Positions 27,412 through 36,798 of a stretch of 64,000 nt of DNA are shown here, piece by piece (within the stretch, counting starts at the first letter, position 1; each line of letters opens with the position of its first letter). Below the pieces are notes generated by a model. It ran no database searches and had not been told where the DNA came from. It saw only the letters and a list, made by a program, of their open reading frames with translations. The DNA lies in the NCBI RefSeq assembly GCF_001050375.1, contig NZ_KQ130482.1, positions 140,954 through 204,953 of the forward strand, written 5' to 3'. This DNA is from Catenovulum maritimum (GTDB lineage Bacteria > Pseudomonadota > Gammaproteobacteria > Enterobacterales > Alteromonadaceae). Position numbers and translations under genes: made by a program.

Positions 27412-29439
27412 ATGTATAAGCAAATTCAATTAGCGACTCACAGTGAAATTAACCAAGCGCTTAGTTTTAATACTTATATTTTTTTGCTGTTAGCAAGTTC
27501 AGTTGTCATGACGTATCAGGCTATGGAGAATAATTTTGAAGCGGTCGCGTTTTTTGTTTTTTGTGCCTTAATTCGTTCTTTGTATTGGCTGCAATCTGAT
27601 TTTAGATTAAATCAACTTTTCACCTATTTAATTTATGCCGTTAGTTGTTTTTTAATTAGTACCAAGTTTGTCAGCTCGGGAATTTTAAATGGGTTATTTT
27701 CGCTTCTGATTTGTTTACAAGCATTAACTATTATTAAGCTACGCCACTTTAGAGAGCTTAAAACACTTGTTTGGGTCCATCTTTTTTTAACCGCTGCTAG
27801 TTTATTGTTTTATTTACAAATCCAGCATGCTGTTTTGTTACTGATTTCGGCAATCCTGGCACTCGCTTGCCTATTGGCTCATTTTTTAGCGGGAGAACAT
27901 TTTAAGCAAGTGTTAAACCAAATGCTAAAGTTAGTTTTAATCGCTTTACCTATAGGTATTGTGTTATTTCTCGTCATGCCCAAATTACCACCACTTTGGA
28001 AAATGCCTAAGGTTCAAAGTCAAACTAGAGGCTTACAAGATGAACTTTCATTGGGGGATCTAGCTGCGCTAAGTCAATCTAGCAATTTAGCGTTTCGAGC
28101 AAGTTTTAAAGATAAAGCACCTGAAATTAATCAGCTGTATTGGCGTTCTTTTACCTTGCAGCATTTTGACGGCACGACATGGCGTCGTAATCGTTATATG
28201 GAAAGCTGGCAAGCAGTGGCAGAGAAGAAGCGTCAGGGCTTAAAGTGGAATAATCTACAAGATACTGATTTTTTCGAATATCAGATAATTACAGAAGCAA
28301 GTTTTCAACACTGGTTGTTTGGCCTAGATTTGGCGACTAGCCATCAGATAGGCGTACTCTCTTTACCTGATTTTGGTTTATATGCAGCAGAACCTTTAAC
28401 TAAGCGATTTCAATACTCAGCTAAATCCTATGTAATTAAGAATTTACCCGAGTACGATACAGTGAATATTGATAAGTTAAATTTACAGTTACCGAGCCAT
28501 AAAAACCCTAAAACGGCTGAGTGGGTTTTGAATCTACAACAAAACTCAAACAGCGATGATGATTTCATCAATAAAGTGTTAACCCATTTTAACCAACAAG
28601 CTTTTTATTATTCACTTAAACCGCAACAGCTAACTTATCCTTTGATTGATGACTTTATGTTTAACACTCGAACTGGATTTTGCGAGCATTATGCCAGTGC
28701 CTTTACTTATATCATGCGATTAGCTGGTATACCTGCGAGAGTTGTTGTGGGTTACTTAGGTGGCGAGTATAACCCTGCGGGTGATTATTATAGTGTTTAT
28801 CAATTTGATGCTCATGCTTGGAGCGAAATTTGGCAAGCAGGCAAAGGTTGGCAAAGAGTCGATCCTACCCTTTATGTTGCGCCGCAGCGGATTGGTGTCA
28901 ATTTACAACATGCTGTCGGTAACGATGAGTTTTTAGCTGAGGGAGATTTTTCATTAATTAAATACGACCAATTTGTCGCAGTGAAAACTGCCAGAATGTT
29001 ACTGGCTAACCTTGATTATCAATGGACTCGCTGGGTTTTAAATTATGATACAAAAACCCAGAAAAATTTTCTAAAGCAGCTGTTTGGCGATACAAATAAT
29101 ATGTGGCAAAGCATTATTCTAATTGCGCTATTTTTTATTTTATTTGCCATGATAAGTTTTTTTAGCTGGTGGCTCTTTCGCGCGAAAAACTCACGGAGTG
29201 AAATTATTAAACTACAAGATTTAGCGTTAAATAAATTAAACACTCACTATGGATTAGCAAAAGAGACACAGCAAACACCAACCCAACTATTAGCTATAAT
29301 GAGCTCTGAAGATACAGAGCTAATATCTAGATGGCAGCGTATTAGTTTGTTGATTGAAGAAATTAGATTTTCTGAACTAACAGAGCCGGCAATAAAAATT
29401 AAGCTCAAGCAACTCAAGGTATTGATAAAAAACCTGTAA
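27412..29439 (+). CDS. TgpA-type membrane transglutaminase-like protein
   Basis: 675 residues from the ATG at 27412, two bases after the DUF58 stop; an earlier ATG at 27382 overlaps the DUF58 gene and would add 10 residues. About six N-terminal membrane helices (DUF3488, about 15-200) precede a periplasmic transglutaminase core with Cys424 (TGFCEHYASA), His (FDAHAWSEIW) and Asp (WQRVDPTLY) forming the Cys-His-Asp triad. One further membrane helix (IILIALFFILFAMISFFSWWL) and a cytoplasmic tail (DUF4129-like) follow. Related to TgpA of Pseudomonas, whose periplasmic activity is needed for viability. Confidence 0.92.
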   Translation: MYKQIQLATHSEINQALSFNTYIFLLLASSVVMTYQAMENNFEAVAFFVFCALIRSLYWLQSDFRLNQLFTYLIYAVSCFLISTKFVSSGILNGLFSLLICLQALTIIKLRHFRELKTLVWVHLFLTAASLLFYLQIQHAVLLLISAILALACLLAHFLAGEHFKQVLNQMLKLVLIALPIGIVLFLVMPKLPPLWKMPKVQSQTRGLQDELSLGDLAALSQSSNLAFRASFKDKAPEINQLYWRSFTLQHFDGTTWRRNRYMESWQAVAEKKRQGLKWNNLQDTDFFEYQIITEASFQHWLFGLDLATSHQIGVLSLPDFGLYAAEPLTKRFQYSAKSYVIKNLPEYDTVNIDKLNLQLPSHKNPKTAEWVLNLQQNSNSDDDFINKVLTHFNQQAFYYSLKPQQLTYPLIDDFMFNTRTGFCEHYASAFTYIMRLAGIPARVVVGYLGGEYNPAGDYYSVYQFDAHAWSEIWQAGKGWQRVDPTLYVAPQRIGVNLQHAVGNDEFLAEGDFSLIKYDQFVAVKTARMLLANLDYQWTRWVLNYDTKTQKNFLKQLFGDTNNMWQSIILIALFFILFAMISFFSWWLFRAKNSRSEIIKLQDLALNKLNTHYGLAKETQQTPTQLLAIMSSEDTELISRWQRISLLIEEIRFSELTEPAIKIKLKQLKVLIKNL

Positions 29440-29614
29440 CTAACATAATATTAATCAAAGTTTGTTGTAATAATGTTACTTTTTAGGTTAATGTTAGTAC
29501 ATTAGACGGCTTAATAGGCCTAACTGACTTTTAATCATAATTTAACTTGATATTTAGATTTAAAAGAGCAGAGAATAGCATTTATTCTTAATTATAATTT
29601 GAGACCCATAATAC

Positions 29615-29980
29615 ATGAGCATACCTGTACTGATTTGTGATGATTCTACTCTAGCCCGTAAGCAAGTTAAAAAAAGCTTACCAGCAGACTGGGACGTAAC
29701 AACACAATTCGCTACCAATGGTCGGGAAGCTGTTGATATTTTAAGGCAAGAAAAGTTTGCCGTTCTATTTCTAGACCTCACTATGCCTGAGCTTGATGGT
29801 ATCGGAGTTTTAGAAATCAATAAAGCTGAAAAACTAGTCGATTTTGTGATTGTTGTATCGGCTGATATCCAACCTGAAATGCAGCAAAAAGTGACCGAAC
29901 TTGGGGCATTGGCTTTTATTCAAAAACCAGTGAATACAAACAAGTTAAGTGAAATTTTGCAACAATACGGATTACTATGA
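29615..29980 (+). CDS. CheY-like single-domain response regulator
   Basis: 121 residues, receiver domain only. Acidic pocket CDDS, phosphoacceptor Asp in LFLDLTMPELDGIG, Ser in VIVVSAD and Lys in IQKPVN. First of three overlapping genes: its stop overlaps the CheC-like start (ATGA), and a PAS-GGDEF gene follows. The arrangement suggests a signalling module in which the CheC-like protein dephosphorylates this regulator. No kinase gene is adjacent. Confidence 0.92.
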   Translation: MSIPVLICDDSTLARKQVKKSLPADWDVTTQFATNGREAVDILRQEKFAVLFLDLTMPELDGIGVLEINKAEKLVDFVIVVSADIQPEMQQKVTELGALAFIQKPVNTNKLSEILQQYGLL

Positions 29981-30591
29981 ACGAGATAGCACTGTCTGAA
30001 GAACAAAGAGATTGTTTACAAGAATTAATCAATGTTGCAATGGGCCGAGCTAGTGACAAACTTGCTAGGTATTTAGATACCTTTGTACACTTACAAGTCC
30101 CACATATTGATTTAATTGCGTCTGAGAGTTTACCAAGTAGCTTTGCTGAAAGTTACGCAGATGATGGCGTTTCCCTCGTTAGCCAAGGATTTTATGGTGA
30201 GGATGGCATTTTAGGTGAAGCCTTACTCATTTACCGTTCAAACGATGCCCAGGGTATTGCTGAGATATTAGGTTATGAACCCGATGATGTCTCTGAAGTC
30301 GAGCAGTTAACCGATATCAGTTCAATATTAACCACAACCTTTTTAAATGGGTTAGCTGAGCAAATTGAAAATCAATTGGCTTACAGTGCGCCTCGAGTTG
30401 TATCTGCGCTTGAAACTGCGCTTGAGAGTCACCTACATCAGTTATCTTTTAACTGGGATCTTGCACTTAAAGTGGATATTAGTTATCAAGTGACGGATTA
30501 TTCTTTTAACTGTGACATGATCTTGTTGATACCTGGCGAAGCAATCCAGAATATTCAAAAAGTTTTAGATAGAATCTTAAACGAGTTTTAA
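29977..30591 (+). CDS. CheC-like phosphatase domain protein
   Basis: 204 residues. The N-terminal helix CLQELINVAMGRASDKLARYL carries the CheC/CheX E-x-x-N phosphatase motif, followed by LQVPHIDL. A second such helix is not evident (region EQLTDISSILTTTFLNGLAEQ), so it may be a single-site enzyme. Expected target: the receiver protein encoded just upstream, with which it overlaps by four bases. Stop is one base from the start of the PAS-GGDEF gene. Confidence 0.82.
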   Translation: MNEIALSEEQRDCLQELINVAMGRASDKLARYLDTFVHLQVPHIDLIASESLPSSFAESYADDGVSLVSQGFYGEDGILGEALLIYRSNDAQGIAEILGYEPDDVSEVEQLTDISSILTTTFLNGLAEQIENQLAYSAPRVVSALETALESHLHQLSFNWDLALKVDISYQVTDYSFNCDMILLIPGEAIQNIQKVLDRILNEF

Positions 30592-30592
30592 C

Positions 30593-31537
30593 TTGAACGC
30601 TTTTAATATTGGCGCATCTCTTATTGAAAAAATTAACTCTGGCGTTTTAGTTGTCGATGAGAGTTTCAATATTACTTTTTTTAATAAATTTATGGAATCG
30701 CATTGCTTATTAAAGAGCAAAGACGTATTAACTAAAAATTTATTTGATGTTTTTAACGACTTGCCTGAAAAGTGGTTAAAAAGAAAAATTCAAAGCGTAT
30801 TCATGCTAAATACCCCAGGGTTTAGCTCCTGGGAACAAAGACAATTTGTGTTTAAAATGCGCCATGCGAGACCCGTTACAACTAGTAGTGAGTATATGGC
30901 GCAAAATATCACTTTTTTACCCATATTAGCTGATGAATCTGGCTCTGAAGTCGAACAAGTTTGTATTTTGGTTGAAGATGTAACAGATGTTTGCTTTTAC
31001 CAAGAAAAGCTAAAAGAGACACTTGAACAGCTTGAGGTAGTTAGTCGTACAGATGGATTAACCCAAGTTGCGAATCGCCGTTTCTGGGAAGAAAGATTTG
31101 AAGTGGAGCTTGAAACTGCAAATCGATATAAACATCCTCTTTCCCTAATATTATTTGATTTAGATAAGTTTAAGCAAATTAATGATACTTATGGCCACCA
31201 AGGTGGCGATCTGGTTTTGATCGAGATAACTAAATTTATCAAGAAAAAGCTTAGGCAAGTAGATTTAATGGGACGTTATGGTGGAGAAGAGTTTGGTATT
31301 ATTTTACCAAATACTGATGCGGAAGGGGCGTTTGAGTTAGCTGATAGAATTAGAACCGAATTTGCTCAATTTCCAATTTCTTTTGGCAATCATAAAATTT
31401 TGGCAACTATCAGTCTTGGCGTTGTTGAATATGATCCGAGTTTTGATAGCTACGAAGATATGGTGACTAGAGCGGATATCGCTTTGTACCAATCTAAAGC
31501 TTCGGGACGAAATACGACAAGTTTGTACCGAGCTTAA
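30593..31537 (+). CDS. PAS-GGDEF diguanylate cyclase
   Basis: 314 residues from a TTG start at 30593. The next ATG would cut into the PAS domain, so the TTG is preferred. PAS domain about 10-130 (LIEKINSGVLVVDESFNITFFN), short coiled linker, then GGDEF about 145-314 with DGLTQVANRRFWEERF, the metal site LILFDLDKFKQINDTYGHQ and the intact GRYGGEEFGIIL. Soluble. Third gene of the CheY/CheC operon, so c-di-GMP output may be tied to that receiver. Confidence 0.9.
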   Translation: MNAFNIGASLIEKINSGVLVVDESFNITFFNKFMESHCLLKSKDVLTKNLFDVFNDLPEKWLKRKIQSVFMLNTPGFSSWEQRQFVFKMRHARPVTTSSEYMAQNITFLPILADESGSEVEQVCILVEDVTDVCFYQEKLKETLEQLEVVSRTDGLTQVANRRFWEERFEVELETANRYKHPLSLILFDLDKFKQINDTYGHQGGDLVLIEITKFIKKKLRQVDLMGRYGGEEFGIILPNTDAEGAFELADRIRTEFAQFPISFGNHKILATISLGVVEYDPSFDSYEDMVTRADIALYQSKASGRNTTSLYRA

Positions 31538-31661
31538 CTAAGCTCTAATGTTTCAATTTAATCCTGAGATGTCGAATAAACTAAAGATATTCGACCTAGT
31601 TAGGGACTAATTGGCAAAATTTAATTTACACTGGCAGCTAGATCAGGTAGAGTTTCGCCCC

Positions 31662-31718
31662 ATGAAAAGAGGCACATTTATTATCATTACCAGCGTTACA
31701 ACCATTACCTTAAAATAA
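31662..31718 (+). CDS. thrL: thr operon leader peptide
   Basis: 18 codons reading MKRGTFIIITSVTTITLK and a TAA. Five Thr and four Ile codons in 18, directly upstream of an attenuator and thrA, are the hallmark of the thr operon leader. Ribosome stalling at Thr/Ile codons when these amino acids are scarce would favour the antiterminator. Like E. coli thrL it starts MKR. Confidence 0.93.
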   Translation: MKRGTFIIITSVTTITLK

Positions 31719-31722
31719 GGGG

Positions 31723-31797
31723 TGGTCACTGGCTAATGTGCGCATGAAATCGAATTAAGCAAAAGCCCGTGACCTTAACAAGGTCACGGGCTTTTTT
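31723..31797 (+). promoter_or_regulatory. thr operon attenuator
   Basis: Terminator hairpin: 16-base perfect stem with left arm 31761-31776 (AAAAGCCCGTGACCTT), loop AAC and right arm 31780-31795, running into six T. An upstream GGTCAC at 31723-31728, just after the leader stop, is identical to part of the right arm. It could pair instead with GTGACC (31770-31775) as an antiterminator. Classical transcription attenuation for thrABC. Confidence 0.92.
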
Positions 31798-31821
31798 GTC
31801 TCAATAGATAGGAAAAATAGA

Positions 31822-34281
31822 ATGCAGGTTCTTAAGTTTGGTGGATCATCTTTAGCCGACGCTCAGCGTTATCAAATGGTTAGAGATATTGTTTTAGATA
31901 AGCAAAAAAGTGAGTCGCAAGCTGTTGTTTTGTCTGCACCTAAAGGTGTGACAAATAACTTAGTTGCGTTAGTTAATGCTGCGATATCAGGTGCAGACAC
32001 CTCTGCTTTGATTAGCCAATTAGAAACGACCCTATTTTCTATTATTCAAGACTTAGCTCAGCAGTACGCTAACTATGATGCAGCTGCAGTGACTAAAGTC
32101 GCTGAAGAAAAAGTTACTTTTTTAAAGCAGCGTCTTCAAGGTATTCAATTATTAGGTCAATGTCCTAACTCTGTTAATGCTGAAATAATTTGCCTAGGTG
32201 AATTTGTTAGTGTTGAGATTTTTGCTGAGCTTGTGCGTGCAAGCGGTACAAAATCAATCGTTATAAACCCGACTAAGCTATTAGTTGCAAATGGTGACTA
32301 CTTAGAAGCTTTCGCTGATATTGAAGCGAGCCGAAAATTATTTGCACAAGCAAGTTTAGAGCAGGATGCTGTATGGGTAATGCCTGGTTTTTGTGCTCAA
32401 AATAGTGAAGGTGAGCTTGTTACTTTAGGCCGCAACGGTTCTGATTACAGTGCTGCCATTTTAGCTGCAACTATAGATGCTTCTGTCTGCGAAATTTGGA
32501 CAGATGTGGATGGTGTTTATAATGCCGATCCAAACAAAGTATTTGAGGCTCAGTTAGTCGAACAGCTTTCTTATCAAGAAGCTATGGAGCTATCTTATTT
32601 CGGCGCGGCTGTACTACATCCAAAAACAATCGGCCCAATCGCACGTTATAATATTGCTTGTCGCATCCGTAATACACTTAATCCAAGTGCCCCGGGTACG
32701 TTAATCACTAACGAAAGTATTGATTTAGAGCATGTCGTTAAAGGTATTTCTACACTAAATGATGTAACTATGGTGAATGTTGCTGGACCGGGCATGAAAG
32801 GCATGGTTGGGATGGCAAGCCGCATTTTTGATGCAATTTCACGTGATAACATTTCGGTTTTATTAATTACCCAATCTTCATCAGAATATAGCATTAGTTT
32901 TTGTATTCATTCAGCGGACTCAGCACGTGCTAAGCAAGTATTGGAACAAGCTTTTGAATTAGAGTTAAGTAATAATTTATTAGAACCAATTGAATTAAGA
33001 GATGAGCTTTCGGTTATTTCAATTGTTGGCGATGGTATGCGCATGCATAAAGGCATTGCTGCTAAGTTCTTCGCTTCATTGAGTCAAACAAACGTAAATA
33101 TAGTTGCGATTGCGCAAGGTTCATCAGAACGCTCAATTTCAGCTGTTATTGAAGGTAAAAAGAGTCAGGATGCTATTAAAGTGACACATCAGAATTTCTT
33201 CACAAATTTAAATGTAATTGACGCTTTCGTTGTTGGTTGCGGTACTGTAGGTAAAGCTCTTCTTAAACAATTAGAAAAGCAACAGCCTATCCTAAAATCT
33301 AGAAATATAAGCTTGAAAGTATACGGCTTAGCAAATAGTCGCCAAATGGCATTGTCTGCAGAGGGTTTAGATTTAGCGAATTGGGAATCTGAACTAGCGT
33401 CAGCCGATAGCAAATTTACCTTAGACAATATTCAGCAATTTGTGACGGATAATCATTTAATTAATCCAGTTATTATTGACTGTACCAGTAATGAAGCAAT
33501 TGCTGACCAGTATGTAAACTTTTTATCAGCTGGTTTTCATGTGGTTACGCCTAATAAGAAAGCAAACACTAGCTCTATGGCTTTCTATAATGAATTACGT
33601 CAAGCAGCAGCTGAAACTAACAGAAGATTTTTATATGAGACTAACGTAGGTGCTGGTTTACCTGTTATTGACACATTGCAAAGCTTATTGAGTGCAGGTG
33701 ATGAGTTAATCGGTTTCCAAGGTATCTTATCTGGTTCATTATCTTTCATCTTCGGTAAATTAGATGAAGGTATGAGCATAGCAGAAGCGACTGCGATTGC
33801 TCGTAGCAATGGTTTCACTGAACCCGATCCACGTGAAGATTTAAGTGGCTTAGATGTAGCACGTAAATTATTAATTATGGCGCGTGAAGCGGGCATGGAA
33901 ATGGAACTGGAAGATATTGAGGTTCAGTCAGTTTTACCAGCTAGTTTTGATGATGCGGGCTCAAATGACGAATTCATGGAGAACTTGCCTAAAGCCAATG
34001 CTGAATATCAAAAATTAGTCGATGATGCTAAAGCTGAAGGTAAAGTATTACGTTATGTCGGCTCTATCGAAAATGGTAAATGTCGCTGTGGCATTCAGGC
34101 TGTTGGTCCAGAGCATCCATTATTCGCGATTAAAGATGGCGAAAATGCTTTAGCAATTGAAAGTTTATATTACCAGCCGATCCCACTTGTTATTCGAGGT
34201 TATGGCGCAGGTGCAGATGTAACTGCAGCAGGTGTATTTGCAGACTTAATGCGAACTATGCCTTGGAAACGTGAAGTTTAA
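31822..34281 (+). CDS. thrA: Bifunctional aspartokinase I / homoserine dehydrogenase I
   Basis: 819 residues. Aspartokinase domain about 1-290 (KFGGSSLADAQRY; LGRNGSDYSAA; EIWTDVDGVYNADP), paired ACT regulatory domains about 310-460 (MVNVAGPGMKGMVGMASRIF; SIVGDGMRMHKGIAAKFF), homoserine dehydrogenase about 465-819 (VVGCGTVGKALLKQL; NKKANTSSM; GILSGSLSFIFGKLDEG). It catalyses the first and third steps from aspartate to threonine and should be inhibited by threonine through the ACT domains. First structural gene of thrABC behind the attenuator. Confidence 0.97.
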   Translation: MQVLKFGGSSLADAQRYQMVRDIVLDKQKSESQAVVLSAPKGVTNNLVALVNAAISGADTSALISQLETTLFSIIQDLAQQYANYDAAAVTKVAEEKVTFLKQRLQGIQLLGQCPNSVNAEIICLGEFVSVEIFAELVRASGTKSIVINPTKLLVANGDYLEAFADIEASRKLFAQASLEQDAVWVMPGFCAQNSEGELVTLGRNGSDYSAAILAATIDASVCEIWTDVDGVYNADPNKVFEAQLVEQLSYQEAMELSYFGAAVLHPKTIGPIARYNIACRIRNTLNPSAPGTLITNESIDLEHVVKGISTLNDVTMVNVAGPGMKGMVGMASRIFDAISRDNISVLLITQSSSEYSISFCIHSADSARAKQVLEQAFELELSNNLLEPIELRDELSVISIVGDGMRMHKGIAAKFFASLSQTNVNIVAIAQGSSERSISAVIEGKKSQDAIKVTHQNFFTNLNVIDAFVVGCGTVGKALLKQLEKQQPILKSRNISLKVYGLANSRQMALSAEGLDLANWESELASADSKFTLDNIQQFVTDNHLINPVIIDCTSNEAIADQYVNFLSAGFHVVTPNKKANTSSMAFYNELRQAAAETNRRFLYETNVGAGLPVIDTLQSLLSAGDELIGFQGILSGSLSFIFGKLDEGMSIAEATAIARSNGFTEPDPREDLSGLDVARKLLIMAREAGMEMELEDIEVQSVLPASFDDAGSNDEFMENLPKANAEYQKLVDDAKAEGKVLRYVGSIENGKCRCGIQAVGPEHPLFAIKDGENALAIESLYYQPIPLVIRGYGAGADVTAAGVFADLMRTMPWKREV

Positions 34282-34298
34282 GAGCCGTTGAGGATATT

Positions 34299-35252
34299 AT
34301 GACAGTAACTGCTTACGCCCCAGCATCGACAGGCAATGTTAGCTTAGGATATGACATTCTTGGATTAGCACTTGCACCTGTTAGTGGTGAATTACTTGGC
34401 GATAGAGTCAGTGTAATTGAAGAAACTTCTGTATTTGAATTGACGAATACAGGTCGTTTTGCGCATAAATTACCTGAAGATCCTAAAGAAAATATTGTTT
34501 ATGACTGCTTTGTTGGTTTTAAAGCTGAGCTTGCTGAGTTGGGTATTGATGTTCGACCAGTTAAAATGCAACTTGAAAAAAACTTACCAATTGGCAGTGG
34601 CTTAGGCTCATCTGCTAGTTCTATTGTGGCGGCACTTGCTGCCCTTAATGAGTTTTACGGTAAACCGTTAAATGACGATAAGTTACTTAGATTGATGGGT
34701 AAACTTGAAGGTCAAATTAGTGGTAGCATTCACTATGACAATGTTGCACCTTGTTACTTAGGCGGCTTACAACTCATGGTTGAAAGTGAGCAATGTATAA
34801 GCTCAAGTTTACCTGTATTTGATGAATGGTATTGGACGATTTGTTATTCAGGCGCCAGCGTATCAACAGCTGCTGCAAGAAAAATATTACCTCAAGAATT
34901 TTCAATTAAGACTACAATTGAATTTGGTCGTCAATTAGCTTTGTTTGTTGATGCATTACACAAAGGTGACCGAGTGTTAGCTGCAAGTGTAATGACGGAT
35001 GTGATAGCTGAACCTTATCGCAAATCTTTATTAACGAATTTTGACAATGCGAGAGCGTATGCTGAATCTGAAGGTTCGCTTGCGTTTGGTATTTCGGGCT
35101 CAGGCCCAACGGTTTTTGCTGTTTCTGATTCTGCTGAAACGGCTGAAAAAATTAAACTATGGTTAGAGCAAAATTATATTCAAAATGAAAATGGTTTTGC
35201 CCATGTATGTAAAATTGATACCCATGGAACAAAAGTTTCAGAGGATGTATAA
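34299..35252 (+). CDS. thrB: Homoserine kinase
   Basis: 317 residues, GHMP kinase. N-terminal VTAYAPASTGNVSLGYDILG, the ATP-binding loop LPIGSGLGSSASSIVAAL and a late FGISGSGPTVFAV. It phosphorylates homoserine. It starts 17 bases after thrA, and its TAA is followed immediately by the GTG start of thrC, so the three are translated from one message. Confidence 0.97.
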   Translation: MTVTAYAPASTGNVSLGYDILGLALAPVSGELLGDRVSVIEETSVFELTNTGRFAHKLPEDPKENIVYDCFVGFKAELAELGIDVRPVKMQLEKNLPIGSGLGSSASSIVAALAALNEFYGKPLNDDKLLRLMGKLEGQISGSIHYDNVAPCYLGGLQLMVESEQCISSSLPVFDEWYWTICYSGASVSTAAARKILPQEFSIKTTIEFGRQLALFVDALHKGDRVLAASVMTDVIAEPYRKSLLTNFDNARAYAESEGSLAFGISGSGPTVFAVSDSAETAEKIKLWLEQNYIQNENGFAHVCKIDTHGTKVSEDV

Positions 35253-36536
35253 GTGAAATTATTTAATTTAAAAGACGACACAGAAGTTGTTTCATTTAGC
35301 CAAGCGGTTAAGCAAGGTTTAGGTAGAAACCAAGGTTTATTTTTTCCAAAAACTTTCCCTAAATTAGACAATGTCGATGAATTATTAACTATGCCTTTCC
35401 AAGCGCGTAGTGCAATTATAATGAACGCATTGATTGGCGACGAACTAGGCGAAGCAGCAACAACTGAATTAGTAAACAATGCATTTCAATTTGGTGCGCC
35501 ACTGGCTCACATTACGGATAACGTTTACAGCTTAGAACTTTTTCATGGCCCAACATTGGCGTTTAAAGATTTTGGTGGCCGTTTCATGGCGCAATCTTTA
35601 GTTAAATTATCTGATAATAATCCGATTACTATATTGACTGCGACGTCTGGTGATACAGGTGCAGCGGTAGCGCATGCATTTCATGGTTTAGATAACATCA
35701 ATGTCGTTATTCTTTACCCTAAAGGTATGGTTAGCCCGTTACAAGAAAAGCAGTTTTCTACATTAGGCGATAACATACACACGGTTGAAGTAGACGGCGA
35801 TTTTGACGCTTGTCAGGCTATGGTTAAACAAGCGTTTGATGACAAAGCGGTAAGAGAAGAGTTACATTTAAACTCTGCTAACTCAATTAATATCGCACGA
35901 TTATTAGCACAAGTTTGCTATTACTTTGAAGCGGTTTCTCAGTTACCAAAAGATAAGCAAGATAAAGCAGTTATTTCTGTTCCAAGTGGTAATTTTGGTA
36001 ACCTAGCTGCAGCTATGATAGCTAAAGCGATGGGCTTGCCGATTAAGCGTTTTATTGCTGCGACTAATGCGAATGACACAGTACCAAGATATTTATTGAG
36101 TGGTTTGTGGGAGCCAAACAAAACGGTTGCGACTATCTCAAATGCTATGGACATCAGCTCACCAAATAACTGGCCGAGAATTGAAGCTATGTTTGAGCTT
36201 GGCTTAGCAGATAAGTCATTATTAAGCGCAGAAACAATAGATGAAGACTACACTCAAATCGGTGTTCGTCAGTTAAACGAGTTAGGCTATGTTAGTGAAC
36301 CGCATGCTGCAGTTGCTTACAAAGCTTTAAAACGTTCAATTGCAGAAGATGAAGTGGGTATCTTTTTAGGTACTGCGCATCCAGCTAAGTTTAAAGAGAC
36401 AGTTGAAAATATCTTAGGTACGCCAGTTGCTTTACCTAAAGAACTAGCTGATGTTGCAAATAAAGATGTATTGTCTGATGCTTTACCTGCAGACTTTGCT
36501 GCATTAAAAGAATATATGTTTAAAAAATTAGGCTAA
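35253..36536 (+). CDS. thrC: Threonine synthase
   Basis: 427 residues from the GTG at 35253, with AGAGGA 7 bases upstream inside the end of thrB. PLP enzyme of fold type II: the PLP lysine is in GPTLAFKDFGGRF, with LTATSGDTGAAVAHAF and VSVPSGNFGNLAAAMIAK. It converts O-phosphohomoserine to threonine. Last gene of thrABC, followed 27 bases later by a strong terminator. Confidence 0.97.
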   Translation: MKLFNLKDDTEVVSFSQAVKQGLGRNQGLFFPKTFPKLDNVDELLTMPFQARSAIIMNALIGDELGEAATTELVNNAFQFGAPLAHITDNVYSLELFHGPTLAFKDFGGRFMAQSLVKLSDNNPITILTATSGDTGAAVAHAFHGLDNINVVILYPKGMVSPLQEKQFSTLGDNIHTVEVDGDFDACQAMVKQAFDDKAVREELHLNSANSINIARLLAQVCYYFEAVSQLPKDKQDKAVISVPSGNFGNLAAAMIAKAMGLPIKRFIAATNANDTVPRYLLSGLWEPNKTVATISNAMDISSPNNWPRIEAMFELGLADKSLLSAETIDEDYTQIGVRQLNELGYVSEPHAAVAYKALKRSIAEDEVGIFLGTAHPAKFKETVENILGTPVALPKELADVANKDVLSDALPADFAALKEYMFKKLG

Positions 36537-36563
36537 GTTTTAGCTTAGTTAGTCAATTGATAT

Positions 36564-36590
36564 AAAGCCTCGGTTTATCCGGGGCTTTTT
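36564..36590 (+). terminator. Terminator of thrABC
   Basis: Stem AAAGCCTCGG / CCGGGGCTTT (10 pairs, one G-U), loop TTTAT, then a T run. Intrinsic terminator 27 bases after the thrC stop. Confidence 0.88.
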
Positions 36591-36622
36591 CATTTAAGTG
36601 GTATTCAATCTGGATTGATAAA

Positions 36623-36783
36623 ATACTAATCCATCCTAATTATTGCTCAATTTTACGGGTTAAAAAGCACGTAAACTGCGTTATGAATTTTGCGATTAGT
36701 TTACTAGTAGCGGCAATTCATGCCTTGTTAGCGCACTTTTTTTCTACGTAAAATATAGATCAAAAATTGAGGTGAACTGGTAT
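36623..36783 (+). repeat. 161-bp dispersed repeat, copy A
   Basis: Same sequence, inverted, as 47985-48145: identical length, and about ten mismatches by eye. The ends are short imperfect inverted repeats (ATACTAATC ... GAACTGGTAT). No transposase. It looks like a MITE or similar non-autonomous element. The right end lies 15 bases from the ung start codon, so it replaces the native ung upstream region. Confidence 0.85.
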
Positions 36784-36798
36784 AAATTAGGAAAAAGT

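Noticed and set aside
36682-36750. 22-codon ORF inside the 161-bp repeat ([16 protein letters not shown]...)
   Set aside because: Short, no ribosome site, and found only in the repeat; better explained as non-coding sequence of a MITE-like element.
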